Positions 6,128 to 14,294 of a DNA stretch of 49,992 nucleotides are shown piece after piece. Position 1 is the stretch's first letter. Every line of letters begins with the position of its first letter. A program made the position numbers and the translations under genes. Below the pieces are notes generated by a model. That model was not told the DNA's origin. It saw only the letters and a program-made list of their open reading frames with translations, and did not search any database. The stretch is from DYGA01 sp964540695 (lineage in GTDB: Bacteria > Patescibacteriota > Patescibacteriia > S139-126): the NCBI GenBank assembly GCA_964540695.1, contig CAZINS010000006.1, positions 1 to 49,992 of the forward strand, given 5' to 3'.

Positions 6128-6911
6128 TGATGATACGTAATAATGAAGCATGTACCAATTTATTGGTAGCGATGATATCGGTGCTTGTTAAATTCCAATT
6201 ATTATTGGCAAAATCTGTCACCTTTCCTCCTGCTTCTTTAACCAATAAAGCTCCAGCCGCTACGTCCCAAGCATTAGCACCGGGAATAACTATACTTTCA
6301 GTAATACCACGAGCCACCCGGGCAAATTCTAAAGTAGCAGCTCCCAACTGACGGATTTCATTACCTTGTTTAAACATAGTTTGATAATAACTAATAGCTT
6401 GGTCAGAATATTTGCTTTGGCTACTACCATAACAATAAGTATGAAAACCTTTATCTATTTTTTTTACCTTTGATACTTTTATTGGTTGTTGATTATAAAA
6501 AGCACCTTGGTCTTTAACCGCTACATAAAGCTCTGCCAATACCGGAGCATAAATCACTCCTAAAACAACTTGTTTTTTATAAACTAGAGCTAAAGTTGTA
6601 GAAAATAAAGGATTTTTTATAACAAAATTAGTCGTACCGTCCAAAGGATCGATAATCCACAAATAATCTTTACCCGGGTTAATAGACCCAATTTCTTCAG
6701 ACAAAATAGAATGTTCTGGAAAATTTTTTCTAATTTTATTAATAATTATTTTTTCAGCCACTTTATCAGCCACGGTTACAACTTGGTGTTTACTTTTTAA
6801 TTCAGTGTTTATTCTTTCGGATTTAAAATAAATATTCTTTAACTCATTCCCCGCTTGTTTAACTGCCAATAGAGCTAATGTTTTAGCTTGTTTAATCGTA
6901 TTGTTTATCAT
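6114..6911 (-). CDS. inositol monophosphatase family phosphatase
   Basis: A 265-residue Mg-dependent, Li-sensitive-type phosphatase acting on inositol phosphates or related sugar or nucleotide phosphates (substrate unknown). Metal ligands are visible: S-E-E at 71-73, W-I-I-D-P-L-D-G-T at 85-93, and the A-W-D-V-A-A-G motif near 214-220 with Asp216. Length matches the family (about 260). It overlaps the upstream phosphodiesterase gene by 4 bp (TTATCAT region), giving a three-gene minus-strand operon with YggU. Confidence 0.9.
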   Translation of the reverse strand: MINNTIKQAKTLALLAVKQAGNELKNIYFKSERINTELKSKHQVVTVADKVAEKIIINKIRKNFPEHSILSEEIGSINPGKDYLWIIDPLDGTTNFVIKNPLFSTTLALVYKKQVVLGVIYAPVLAELYVAVKDQGAFYNQQPIKVSKVKKIDKGFHTYCYGSSQSKYSDQAISYYQTMFKQGNEIRQLGAATLEFARVARGITESIVIPGANAWDVAAGALLVKEAGGKVTDFANNNWNLTSTDIIATNKLVHASLLRIINDKK

Positions 6912-7408
6912 AATCTTTCTAAAATTTTTAAAGATAATTTACGCTGTTTTGTATCAAGTACAGCAAAAGTTGCTTTATTGAACATACCAGCCAAAGTACC
7001 TGGGTTAGCCAAAACTGTTTGACCAATTTTCTCTTCCCAAGGTGTATGGTTATGTCCATAAAAAACATAATCATATTTATTTTGGTTAGCTAATTTTTTT
7101 GCTTCGTCGGGAAAGTGATTAATAGCAATTTTTAAACCATCAATTTCAAACTCTCCCTGATCACCATAAAATTTTACTTGTGATAAGCTAGTTGCTACTT
7201 TGGGTAATAAATCACGGTCAGCCACATTACCAAAAATAATGTGAATTGGTCCAGAGAAATTCGGGGCAACTAACTTCTGCAAAGTAGCTGGTGCGCACAA
7301 GTCACCACAAAAAATAAGTTCAGCAAAATTATTTGCTTTGGCAAAATCTAAAAATTTTTTAATATTCATTAAATTGTCATGTGAATCAGAAAAAATACCT
7401 ACTAACAT
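6908..7408 (-). CDS. YfcE/MJ0936-type metallophosphoesterase
   Basis: A 166-residue calcineurin-like phosphodiesterase. Metal-binding motifs follow the family order: D-x-H (D8, H10), G-D-L-C (35-38), G-N-V-A-D-R-D (60-66) with N in place of the usual G-N-H-D, H98, and the closing G-H-N-H-T-P (118-123). It probably hydrolyses phosphodiester or phosphomonoester substrates in the cytoplasm; the natural substrate is unknown. The first gene of the operon with the IMPase and YggU genes. Confidence 0.88.
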   Translation of the reverse strand: MLVGIFSDSHDNLMNIKKFLDFAKANNFAELIFCGDLCAPATLQKLVAPNFSGPIHIIFGNVADRDLLPKVATSLSQVKFYGDQGEFEIDGLKIAINHFPDEAKKLANQNKYDYVFYGHNHTPWEEKIGQTVLANPGTLAGMFNKATFAVLDTKQRKLSLKILERL

Positions 7409-7434
7409 ATTTATTAATTATCATTATTTATAAT

Positions 7435-7466
7435 AACAAAAAACAGGAAGGGTTAATACCCTTCCC
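7435..7466 (-). terminator. rho-independent terminator
   Basis: GGAAGGGT/ACCCTTCC stem with a TAAT loop, followed on the minus strand by GTTTTTTG. It closes the PIN-like gene (stop at 7471) and separates it from the phosphodiesterase operon. Confidence 0.85.
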
Positions 7467-7470
7467 TAAT

Positions 7471-7983
7471 TTAAGCAGCTAGTAGTAGTGGTTTGATTAA
7501 TTGATTATGAATATCAGTGATTAAAGATACTAAGGTTTTTTTATTATAGAAAATTTTTTCTTTAGGTGTTTTTTTAGCAAAAACTCCTTGTAAATATTCA
7601 ATTACTACTATGATCAAAGGACAATCCTCTAACGACTTAAAATTTTGACTTTTTATTACTTGGTGAAACAAAATAACTTTGTTTTCGTATTCTCTGGGGA
7701 CATGTCTAAACATCTTTTTATCTCTAGTAAATAACCAGATTCGCTGTTGGGGGTGATTTAAAAATAACCAAGTAAAAATTTCCTCATCTGATTTGTCAAC
7801 AAATTGATTGACTACGAGTTGTTGGTTTAAAAAAACCTTCATGGTTGATAATATTTTCTCTATTTCCATCATGGTATTTTTAGTAAACCAAACATTTACA
7901 TCAAAAAAGGCAATATTCGACATGGCGGATAAATAAATTTGCGGCTCACCGTCGCTACTAGTGTTTCTGTTATCCGAAGACAT
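7471..7983 (-). CDS. hypothetical protein, possible DUF5615/PIN-like nuclease fold
   Basis: A 170-residue protein starting M-S-S-D-N. The start is fixed by AGGAGG at 7988-7993, four bases before the ATG, rather than by the longer upstream frame. Residues 25-31 read A-F-F-D-V-N-V, followed by D-K-S-D-E-E-I-F (63-70) and W-L-F-T-R-D-K-K-M-F (83-92). This Asp, D-x-E-I, T-R-D-K-x-F order resembles the DUF5615/Mut7-C PIN-like family, usually found as the toxin-like half of a pair. I see no antitoxin partner beside it. The gene is a single-gene unit with terminators on both sides. Family assignment is by eye and tentative. Confidence 0.5.
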   Translation of the reverse strand: MSSDNRNTSSDGEPQIYLSAMSNIAFFDVNVWFTKNTMMEIEKILSTMKVFLNQQLVVNQFVDKSDEEIFTWLFLNHPQQRIWLFTRDKKMFRHVPREYENKVILFHQVIKSQNFKSLEDCPLIIVVIEYLQGVFAKKTPKEKIFYNKKTLVSLITDIHNQLIKPLLLAA

Positions 7984-7987
7984 AATT

Positions 7988-7993
7988 CCTCCT
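7988..7993 (-). promoter_or_regulatory. strong Shine-Dalgarno of the PIN-like gene
   Basis: AGGAGG on the minus strand, four bases from the ATG at 7983. It decides the start, and it is notable because most genes here lack such a site. Confidence 0.75.
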
Positions 7994-8011
7994 GAAATAA
8001 TTTTTAAATAA

Positions 8012-8037
8012 CAAAAAAACGGGTTCATAAACCCGTT
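8012..8037 (-). terminator. terminator/attenuator-like hairpin upstream of the PIN-like gene
   Basis: AACGGGTT/AACCCGTT 8-bp stem with a four-base loop, followed on the minus strand by TTTTTTTG. It lies between the endonuclease IV gene and the PIN-like gene, only 29 bp from the latter's ATG. It ends endonuclease IV transcripts or attenuates readthrough. Confidence 0.8.
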
Positions 8038-8118
8038 AAAAAGAAACTATAACCTCCTTTCTTTGGCTGATAGGCAACATAGGCATGGGGAAAATTTTCT
8101 TAAATTTATCTTAGCACA

Positions 8119-8973
8119 CTATTTTTTATCACGCAATTTTTTTAGGGTGTGCAAATCTTTTTTTACTATTGATTCATCCTCCCAAGGTGTTTCTAAAATA
8201 AAATTTACTTTTTTTAATCTGGCTAGTTTCATAATCGCGGCAAAACCTTTGTTTCCTATCTTACCTTTACCAATATTTTCATGTCTATCTTTGCGTGAAT
8301 TAAATTCTACCTTAGAATCATTGGCGTGAATCAAAACCAAACGGTCTAAACCAATCGTTTGATCAAACATTTGAAATGTTTTTTTTACCTTTTGCTCATC
8401 ACGCAGATCATAACCTGAAGCAAAAGCATGAGCAGTATCAAAACAAACCCCTAAACGATGGGTTTTTATCTTTTTTTCTACCAAGTCAATAAGTTTAGCA
8501 AGTTCCATAAAACTAGCACCAATAACTTGTCCACTACCAGCAGAAATTTCCAACAATAAACGATTTTTTCCTTTATAATTACGTAAAACTTCTATTAAAC
8601 CATTGGCTACCAAAGTTAAGGCTTGCTCGATTTTCATTTCTTTTGCACTACCCAAATGGGTCATGGTCGCACTAACTCCTAATTTATCACCACGCTCTAA
8701 TTCTTGTCTAACAACTTCAATAGAACCAAAACTAATTCGCTTATTTGTAGAAGCAAAATTTATATAATAAGGGGTATGAATATAATAATCTTGGAAACCA
8801 AAATCCTTACATTTTTTTTTGAAAGCGTTGATAAGGTTTGGTGTCAAAGGTGTTGGTTTACCTCCCCGGGGTGAACGAGAAAAAAATTGGAAAGTTTCAC
8901 AGCCGATTGCTTTGGCGTTAATCGGGGCATTTATCAAACCCCCGGCAGCGGAGACATGAATACCAATTTTCAT
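8119..8973 (-). CDS. nfo: endonuclease IV (AP endonuclease)
   Basis: Cleaves DNA 5' of abasic sites in base-excision repair, using a tri-zinc centre on a TIM barrel. The 284-residue protein has the expected metal ligands: I-H-T-P-Y-Y, L-L-L-E-I-S-A-G-S-G, G-V-C-F-D-T-A-H-A-F-A-S-G-Y-D, L-I-H-A-N-D-S, D-R-H-E-N-I-G-K-G, and the terminal F-I-L-E-T-P. Length matches E. coli Nfo (285). It follows the trigger-factor gene by three bases on the same strand, so the two are probably co-transcribed. Confidence 0.93.
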   Translation of the reverse strand: MKIGIHVSAAGGLINAPINAKAIGCETFQFFSRSPRGGKPTPLTPNLINAFKKKCKDFGFQDYYIHTPYYINFASTNKRISFGSIEVVRQELERGDKLGVSATMTHLGSAKEMKIEQALTLVANGLIEVLRNYKGKNRLLLEISAGSGQVIGASFMELAKLIDLVEKKIKTHRLGVCFDTAHAFASGYDLRDEQKVKKTFQMFDQTIGLDRLVLIHANDSKVEFNSRKDRHENIGKGKIGNKGFAAIMKLARLKKVNFILETPWEDESIVKKDLHTLKKLRDKK

Positions 8974-8976
8974 AAA

Positions 8977-10257
8977 TTAATTACTAATTTTTTCTTTTAA
9001 AAAACTTATTACCTTACGGTTGGTAAGGGTGTGAAATAAATAATCACGAAAATCTTTAGAATTTATATTTTTTATAATTTCTGGTTGCAACTGATAATTC
9101 TTTTCCATAATGGCAATTTCCTGATCAATTTCTGCTTGATTAGCTGAGATTTTATTTTCTTCCGCAAATTTCCTAGCTACCAAAGCGGTTTTAACTCTTT
9201 TAATAGCGGCTGGGCGCCATTCTTTTTTTAAATCATCCTCTTTTTTACCTAAACGTTGTAAATAATCTTGCAAAGATAAGTTTTGAGATTGTAAACTGTC
9301 TGCTAACTCATGCTTCATCCGATGCAACTCATTATCAATCAATAATTCCGGTATGTCACTGAAGGTTGATAAATCAATCAATTGTTCAAATAAATCAACT
9401 TCAAATTTCTGATCTGCTTTCTGTTGTTTATCCAATAATAAATTCTGTTTAATTTGTTCTTTTAGTTCATTAATATCCTTATAATTACCCAGAGCTTGTA
9501 ATAAATCATTGTTGATTTCAGGTAAAATTCTTTCATATACTTCTTTTATTTCCACAAAAAAATCAGCTTCTTTATTGGCTAAATCAACTTTATAATCTGC
9601 AGGGAATTTTAATTTAAATGACACCTTGTCTTGAGCTTTTTTACCTACTAACTTTTCTTCAAAACCAGGGATAAAAACTTTATCACCCAAAATTAGAGGA
9701 TAATCCTTGCCTTGGCCGCCTTCTATTACTACACCATCAATTTTAACTGTAAAATCTATAATGGTTTTATCACCCAACTTTGCGACCTGATCAATTTTTT
9801 GTTCTTGGGCTCGCATTTTTCTCAAATCATATAAAACCTCTTCAATTTCTTTATCATTGACTTCTACTTTTTCTGTTTTAACCTTTAATTTAGTAATATC
9901 TCCTAGATTAACTTCGGGCAACAAAGAAACTTCAGCAGTAAATTCAAAAATTTCACCAGGTACCATTTTTTTTATTTCTATATTTGGCTTGCCTACTACT
10001 AATAATTTTTCTTTTTGAATAACATCATAATAACTTTGAGTTATAATGTCATCAGCTGCATTTTCCAATAAAGCCATGGTACCAAATTTCTTTTCAACAA
10101 TTTCTCTTGGGGCTTGTCCGGGTCTAAATCCAGCAATAGTACTTTTTGCTGCTAAACGCTTGGCTGCTTTATTTAAAAAAGGATCAACAAATTTGGTTGA
10201 TAAATTAATAAATATTTTTTTGACGTTTTGCCCATTATCTTGAATAGTATAGTCCAT
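8977..10257 (-). CDS. tig: trigger factor
   Basis: The ribosome-bound chaperone that meets nascent chains at the exit tunnel. The 426-residue length and three-part layout fit: an N-terminal ribosome-binding domain including G-F-R-P-G-Q-A-P (44-51, the signature loop), a central FKBP-type domain about 150-245 (D-F-T-V-K-I-D-G, G-D-K-V-F-I-P-G-F-E), and a helical C-terminal substrate-binding region. The first gene of a minus-strand pair with nfo. It diverges from yebC across a 155-bp gap holding the yebC promoter. clpP/clpX, often neighbours, are not adjacent. Confidence 0.95.
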   Translation of the reverse strand: MDYTIQDNGQNVKKIFINLSTKFVDPFLNKAAKRLAAKSTIAGFRPGQAPREIVEKKFGTMALLENAADDIITQSYYDVIQKEKLLVVGKPNIEIKKMVPGEIFEFTAEVSLLPEVNLGDITKLKVKTEKVEVNDKEIEEVLYDLRKMRAQEQKIDQVAKLGDKTIIDFTVKIDGVVIEGGQGKDYPLILGDKVFIPGFEEKLVGKKAQDKVSFKLKFPADYKVDLANKEADFFVEIKEVYERILPEINNDLLQALGNYKDINELKEQIKQNLLLDKQQKADQKFEVDLFEQLIDLSTFSDIPELLIDNELHRMKHELADSLQSQNLSLQDYLQRLGKKEDDLKKEWRPAAIKRVKTALVARKFAEENKISANQAEIDQEIAIMEKNYQLQPEIIKNINSKDFRDYLFHTLTNRKVISFLKEKISN

Positions 10258-10336
10258 ATTTAAATACTTAGTAATTAAAGTTTAAACAACTTTCAGCTTA
10301 CATGATTCAAAACTTTTTGGCAAAAACTGTTTTTTA

Positions 10337-10365
10337 TTGATTTTTTATCTTTTTTTTGTTATAAT
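10337..10365 (+). promoter_or_regulatory. sigma70 promoter of yebC-ruvC (and perhaps the glucan cluster)
   Basis: TTGATT, 17-bp spacer, TATAAT, ending 47 bp before the yebC ATG. Confidence 0.65.
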
Positions 10366-10412
10366 AACTTTATCATACTAATAATTTACCACCATTTTTT
10401 GGGGTTTTTTTT

Positions 10413-11138
10413 ATGTCAGGTCATTCTAAGTGGGCTACAACTAAAAGACAAAAAGCTGTAGTTGATGCCAAAAAAGCCAATGTCTTTACCAAGCTATCCA
10501 ATAGTATTGCGATTGCTGTACGTGAAAGCGGGGCCGATCCTAATAGCAACTTTAAATTAAAAATTGCTATTGAAAAAGCCAGAGTCGCTAACATGCCAAA
10601 AAATAATATTGACAGAGCTATTTCACGTGGCGGGGGAAAAAATAATGAAACTCAACTCGAACAACTGACTTATGAGGGACTGGGACCGGAAAAGTTAGCT
10701 GTTATTATTGAAGCGATTACTGATAATCGTAACCGTACGGTAGCAAATCTCAAACACATCTTAACCAAACACGGCGGACAACTAGCTGCCAACGGTTCTT
10801 TACTCTGGATGTTTGATAGAAAAGGCGTAGTAGTTAGTAGCTTAAAAAAACCTTTAGCTGAAAACCTCCAACTTCAATTAATTGATGTTGGGGCTGATGA
10901 TTGGGAACTAAACCAAACAGAAGCAGATAAAAAATTAATTGTTTATTGCGAACCAAACAATATGCAAAAGGTAATAACTGTTTTGGCAAAAAACAATGAA
11001 ACTATTTTTTCTAATGATTTGGAATATTTACCAAAAGAAACCATAAAAATCAAAGACATCAATAAATGGGAAAGTTTTATTGATGAATTAGAGCAAGATG
11101 ATGATGTCCAAAATTATTATACCAATGGCGAAGAATAA
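10413..11138 (+). CDS. yebC: YebC/PmpR-family protein
   Basis: A 241-residue member of the YebC/TACO1 family, associated with translation of difficult (proline-rich) stretches and also described as a DNA-binding regulator. It begins with the invariant M-S-G-H-S-K-W-A-T-T-K and contains the A-N-M-P-K-N-N-I-D-R-A-I motif (about 58-69) and Y-E-G-L-G-P. The stop overlaps the start of ruvC by 14 bp, reproducing the widespread yebC-ruvC pairing. Confidence 0.95.
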   Translation: MSGHSKWATTKRQKAVVDAKKANVFTKLSNSIAIAVRESGADPNSNFKLKIAIEKARVANMPKNNIDRAISRGGGKNNETQLEQLTYEGLGPEKLAVIIEAITDNRNRTVANLKHILTKHGGQLAANGSLLWMFDRKGVVVSSLKKPLAENLQLQLIDVGADDWELNQTEADKKLIVYCEPNNMQKVITVLAKNNETIFSNDLEYLPKETIKIKDINKWESFIDELEQDDDVQNYYTNGEE

Positions 11139-11622
11139 AAATCTAATTATTTTAGGAATTGATCCTGGTTATGCTTTAACTGGTTATGGCTTAATTCTAA
11201 CTGACGGTAAAGAATTTAAACACCTTGCTCATGGTGTTATCAGTACAAATAAACAAGATTCTTTTGCCGATAGACTTTGGCAAATAAAAAATGAATTGGA
11301 GAAAATTATAAAAAAATACCAACCAGAAATTTTAGCTATAGAAAATATTTATTTTTATAATAATGCCAAAACTGCCTTGTTGGTTGGTGAAGCTAGGGGG
11401 GTAATTATGTTAATAGCTAAAATGAATAATTTGAAAATTTTTAACTACACCCCTTTACAAGTAAAACAAGCTGTGGTGGGCCATGGTCGGGCAGAAAAAA
11501 AACAAATGCAAAAAATGGTACAACTAATTTTTTCTTTGTCTAAACTTCCGGAACCAGACGATGCAGCCGACGCTTTAGCGGTGGCTTATTGCGGCCTGCA
11601 AGCTGTTAAAACAATTTTATAA
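11125..11622 (+). CDS. ruvC: Holliday-junction resolvase RuvC
   Basis: Cuts Holliday junctions made during recombination, working with RuvAB. From the chosen ATG (M-A-K-N-K-N) the protein is 165 residues, the usual size; an upstream ATG adding nine residues lies deeper inside yebC and is less likely. Catalytic acids are visible at D13 (G-I-D-P-G), E73 (I-E-N-I-Y-F) and the D-D-A-A-D cluster at 145-149. ruvA and ruvB are not in the window. The glycogen synthase gene starts 18 bp after its stop. Confidence 0.93.
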   Translation: MAKNKNLIILGIDPGYALTGYGLILTDGKEFKHLAHGVISTNKQDSFADRLWQIKNELEKIIKKYQPEILAIENIYFYNNAKTALLVGEARGVIMLIAKMNNLKIFNYTPLQVKQAVVGHGRAEKKQMQKMVQLIFSLSKLPEPDDAADALAVAYCGLQAVKTIL

Positions 11623-11640
11623 ACTAACGATTCTCAATAG

Positions 11641-13137
11641 ATGAAAAGCACAAAATTAAAAATTGTTTCTGTTTGTAGCGAAGTTGATCCTTTTTCAAAA
11701 ACTGGCGGTATGGCTGATGTAGCCAGATCATTACCTAAATCTTTAAAAAAACTGGGGCATTTCATTCGAGTCTTTACTCCTCTTTATCCTCATATAGACA
11801 AATCAACTCACAAATTAAAACTGATTTTTGAAAACATACCGCTGATAATTGATGAGAGTAAAACTGTAAATTTTTCCGTATGGCAAGGTTGGCTTACCGA
11901 AGGTTTGCCAATTTACTTTATTGATGAAGCGGAATATTTATCACGCCACTACCCTGAGCAAATAAAACCAAGTGATTTATATTTAGGTTCCAGGGACAAT
12001 CAAAGATTTATAATTTTCAATTTGGCGGTTATTGAAAGTTTAAAAATGCTAGATATTAAACCAGATATTATCCAATGTCATGATTGGCAGGCTGGTTTAA
12101 TTCCTTATTATCTAAAAAAACGCTACCAAGCTGAAAATAGATTTGCAGACACAGCAACCGTATTTACTATTCATAATTTAACTTATCAAATGGGTGGTAA
12201 CTGGTGGGAAATTCCATCCAAAAAAAGAGATGATGAACGTCAACCCCTGCCATTATTTCAAAATAATGATTCAATACAAAACATAAATTTGGCTAAAAGA
12301 GGTATTGCTAATGCTGATGTGATTAATACTGTTTCTGAAAAATATGCTGAAGAAATTTTGACAAAAAAATTTGGCAATGGTTTGCATGGTATTCTAAAAC
12401 AAAAAAAACACCGTGTCTTTGGTATTGTTAATGGCATTGATTACGCCGATTGGAATCCATCAACTGATCCGGGTTTGATTGAAAGGTATGATTATGATTC
12501 TTTGCACAACAAAACCAAAAATAAGTTTCACCTGCAAGAATTTGTTGGTCTACCATCAGATCCTAAAGTGCCTTTAATTGGTTGGACTTCAAGATTAACT
12601 GAGCAAAAAGGTATAGAGCTGATAATTGAAATAATCGAGCCCTTATTAAGAATGGACATCCAAATGGTCATCTTAGGTGAAGGTGCTAAAAAATATACAG
12701 ATTATTTTGCCAAAGTAAGCAAACACCACCCCAAAAAAATAGCAGCCATCTTCAATTTTGATAATCAAAAAGAAACTATGGTGCTGGCTGGGGCTGATAT
12801 TTTTCTACTGCCATCGCGCTTTGAGCCTTGCGGACTAGCTCAACTAAAAAGTTTACGTTACGGTGCCATACCGGTAGTTCATGCTGTTGGCGGACTGGTT
12901 GATACCATCTCTGATTATAACCCTCGCACCGGCCGCGGCAACGGCTTTGTGTTTAAAAAATACGATTCCAGAGATTTATTAATTGCCATAACCAGAGCGA
13001 TTGTCAACCATCGTCATCGTGAAAGCTGGTTAAAAATGGTTAGACGAGGCATGCAACAGTCTTTTTCTTGGGAAATTCCTGCTGAAAAATATATTTTACT
13101 TTTTAGAAAAGCTTTACGCAGTAAAACAAACCAATGA
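11641..13137 (+). CDS. glgA: glycogen/starch synthase, GT5 family (copy 1)
   Basis: Extends alpha-1,4-glucan chains from a nucleotide glucose donor (ADP-glucose in most bacteria). The 498-residue protein has the donor-binding K-T-G-G-M-A-D-V at 20-27, C-H-D-W-Q-A-G-L near 145, H-N-L-T-Y-Q near 178, G-I-V-N-G-I-D near 260, and the GT-B signature S-R-F-E-P-C-G-L-A-Q-L near 393. It stands first in a six-gene cluster and overlaps the GH57-like gene by ATGA. A second, divergent GT5 synthase lies four genes downstream, so the two may have different roles (elongation versus priming); this division is inference. Confidence 0.92.
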   Translation: MKSTKLKIVSVCSEVDPFSKTGGMADVARSLPKSLKKLGHFIRVFTPLYPHIDKSTHKLKLIFENIPLIIDESKTVNFSVWQGWLTEGLPIYFIDEAEYLSRHYPEQIKPSDLYLGSRDNQRFIIFNLAVIESLKMLDIKPDIIQCHDWQAGLIPYYLKKRYQAENRFADTATVFTIHNLTYQMGGNWWEIPSKKRDDERQPLPLFQNNDSIQNINLAKRGIANADVINTVSEKYAEEILTKKFGNGLHGILKQKKHRVFGIVNGIDYADWNPSTDPGLIERYDYDSLHNKTKNKFHLQEFVGLPSDPKVPLIGWTSRLTEQKGIELIIEIIEPLLRMDIQMVILGEGAKKYTDYFAKVSKHHPKKIAAIFNFDNQKETMVLAGADIFLLPSRFEPCGLAQLKSLRYGAIPVVHAVGGLVDTISDYNPRTGRGNGFVFKKYDSRDLLIAITRAIVNHRHRESWLKMVRRGMQQSFSWEIPAEKYILLFRKALRSKTNQ

Positions 13138-14294
13138 AAAAAACATACTATTGGGCTAATCTTTTACACTTTTATTTACCGCCCACCGCAAATAATATTC
13201 AAATTACTGAAGCGGCTCAACGAAGCTACGAATGGATTTTACTAATGGCTGAAAAATACCCTACTTGGCATTTTACTTTTAATATTACCGGCTGTTTAAC
13301 AAAGTCATTATCAGAAAATGGTTATGAAAAAATTATCTCTAGATTTAAAAATCTTATTAACAAAGGCCAACTCGAATTAGTTGGTTCTTTATCTCATCAC
13401 CCTATCGCTCCTTTGGTGGATCTAACTATTGTCAAAAGACAAATCAAACAACAAGAAGAGATTAATCAAAGTTTTTTTGGCATCAAGCCAAAAGGATTTT
13501 TTTTACCAGAAATGGCTTATAATGAAAAAATTGGAAAATTACTGGCTGATTTAAAGTACCAATGGTTAATTTTAGATGAAATAAATCTAAACGGTAAATT
13601 AAATCAAATCGACTGGGAATCGGCTTATCATTTAAAAAATACTAATTTAAAAATAGTTTTCCGTTCTCGTGAGTGGTCGCTTGATTATCCGCCTAAAAAA
13701 ATAGTAAAAACTAGCTTGGAAAAAAAATTACCAGCACAAATAGTAACGGCAACTGATGCTGAATTATATGGTTTACGTTTTGTTGATTTTGAAGGTTGGT
13801 TGGGAAAAGTTTTAGAAAATCCTGAAATTAAAACAATTACCATGGGTGAATATTTACAAACATTAAAGAATAAAAAACCTATTAAACCAAAAGCTGGTAA
13901 CTGGGAAAGTTTGGAAAAAGAATTAACCAATAAATTTTTATTTACTCTCTGGCGAAGCAAAAATAATAAAATTCATGGTTTACTTTGGCAACTGGCAAAT
14001 TTAGCAAATGAACAATTAAAACAACATCCAAAAGATCAAAACTACCAATGGGCAGAAAATCATCTTGACCGTGGGTTAGCTAGTTGTACATTTTGGTGGG
14101 CTTCAAACAGAGATTTTAAACTTTTTGGTGCACCGGCTTGGCACCCAGAAGAGGTAGAAAAAGGAGCTTTAGAGTTAATAAAAACGGTTCGTACTCTAAA
14201 TACTGATAAAAAAATAAAACTTAAAGCTGAAAAAATTTATCATCAACTTAAATATCTAATGTGGTCAACCCACTGGAAAAAATATGGCCAATAA
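13134..14294 (+). CDS. GH57-like glycoside hydrolase/transglycosidase
   Basis: A 386-residue protein with the (beta/alpha)7 pattern of GH57 enzymes, which include amylopullulanases, 4-alpha-glucanotransferases and branching enzymes. Visible are L-H-F-Y-L-P-P near the start, G-F-F-L-P-E-M-A-Y (about 122-130, nucleophile-type Glu), and a T-D-A-E-L-Y-G motif near 203-209 that would hold the acid/base Asp. It is shorter than classical GH57 (about 450-650). Sitting between glycogen synthase and the kinase-like genes, it could branch, debranch or trim the glucan. No GlgB of the GH13 type is in the window, so a branching role is attractive but unproven. Confidence 0.72.
   Translation: MKKTYYWANLLHFYLPPTANNIQITEAAQRSYEWILLMAEKYPTWHFTFNITGCLTKSLSENGYEKIISRFKNLINKGQLELVGSLSHHPIAPLVDLTIVKRQIKQQEEINQSFFGIKPKGFFLPEMAYNEKIGKLLADLKYQWLILDEINLNGKLNQIDWESAYHLKNTNLKIVFRSREWSLDYPPKKIVKTSLEKKLPAQIVTATDAELYGLRFVDFEGWLGKVLENPEIKTITMGEYLQTLKNKKPIKPKAGNWESLEKELTNKFLFTLWRSKNNKIHGLLWQLANLANEQLKQHPKDQNYQWAENHLDRGLASCTFWWASNRDFKLFGAPAWHPEEVEKGALELIKTVRTLNTDKKIKLKAEKIYHQLKYLMWSTHWKKYGQ

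Noticed and set aside
11098..11622. Longer RuvC start at 11098
   Set aside because: It adds nine unusual residues (M-M-M-S-K-I-I-I-P) that extend into yebC; the ATG at 11125 gives normal RuvC length.
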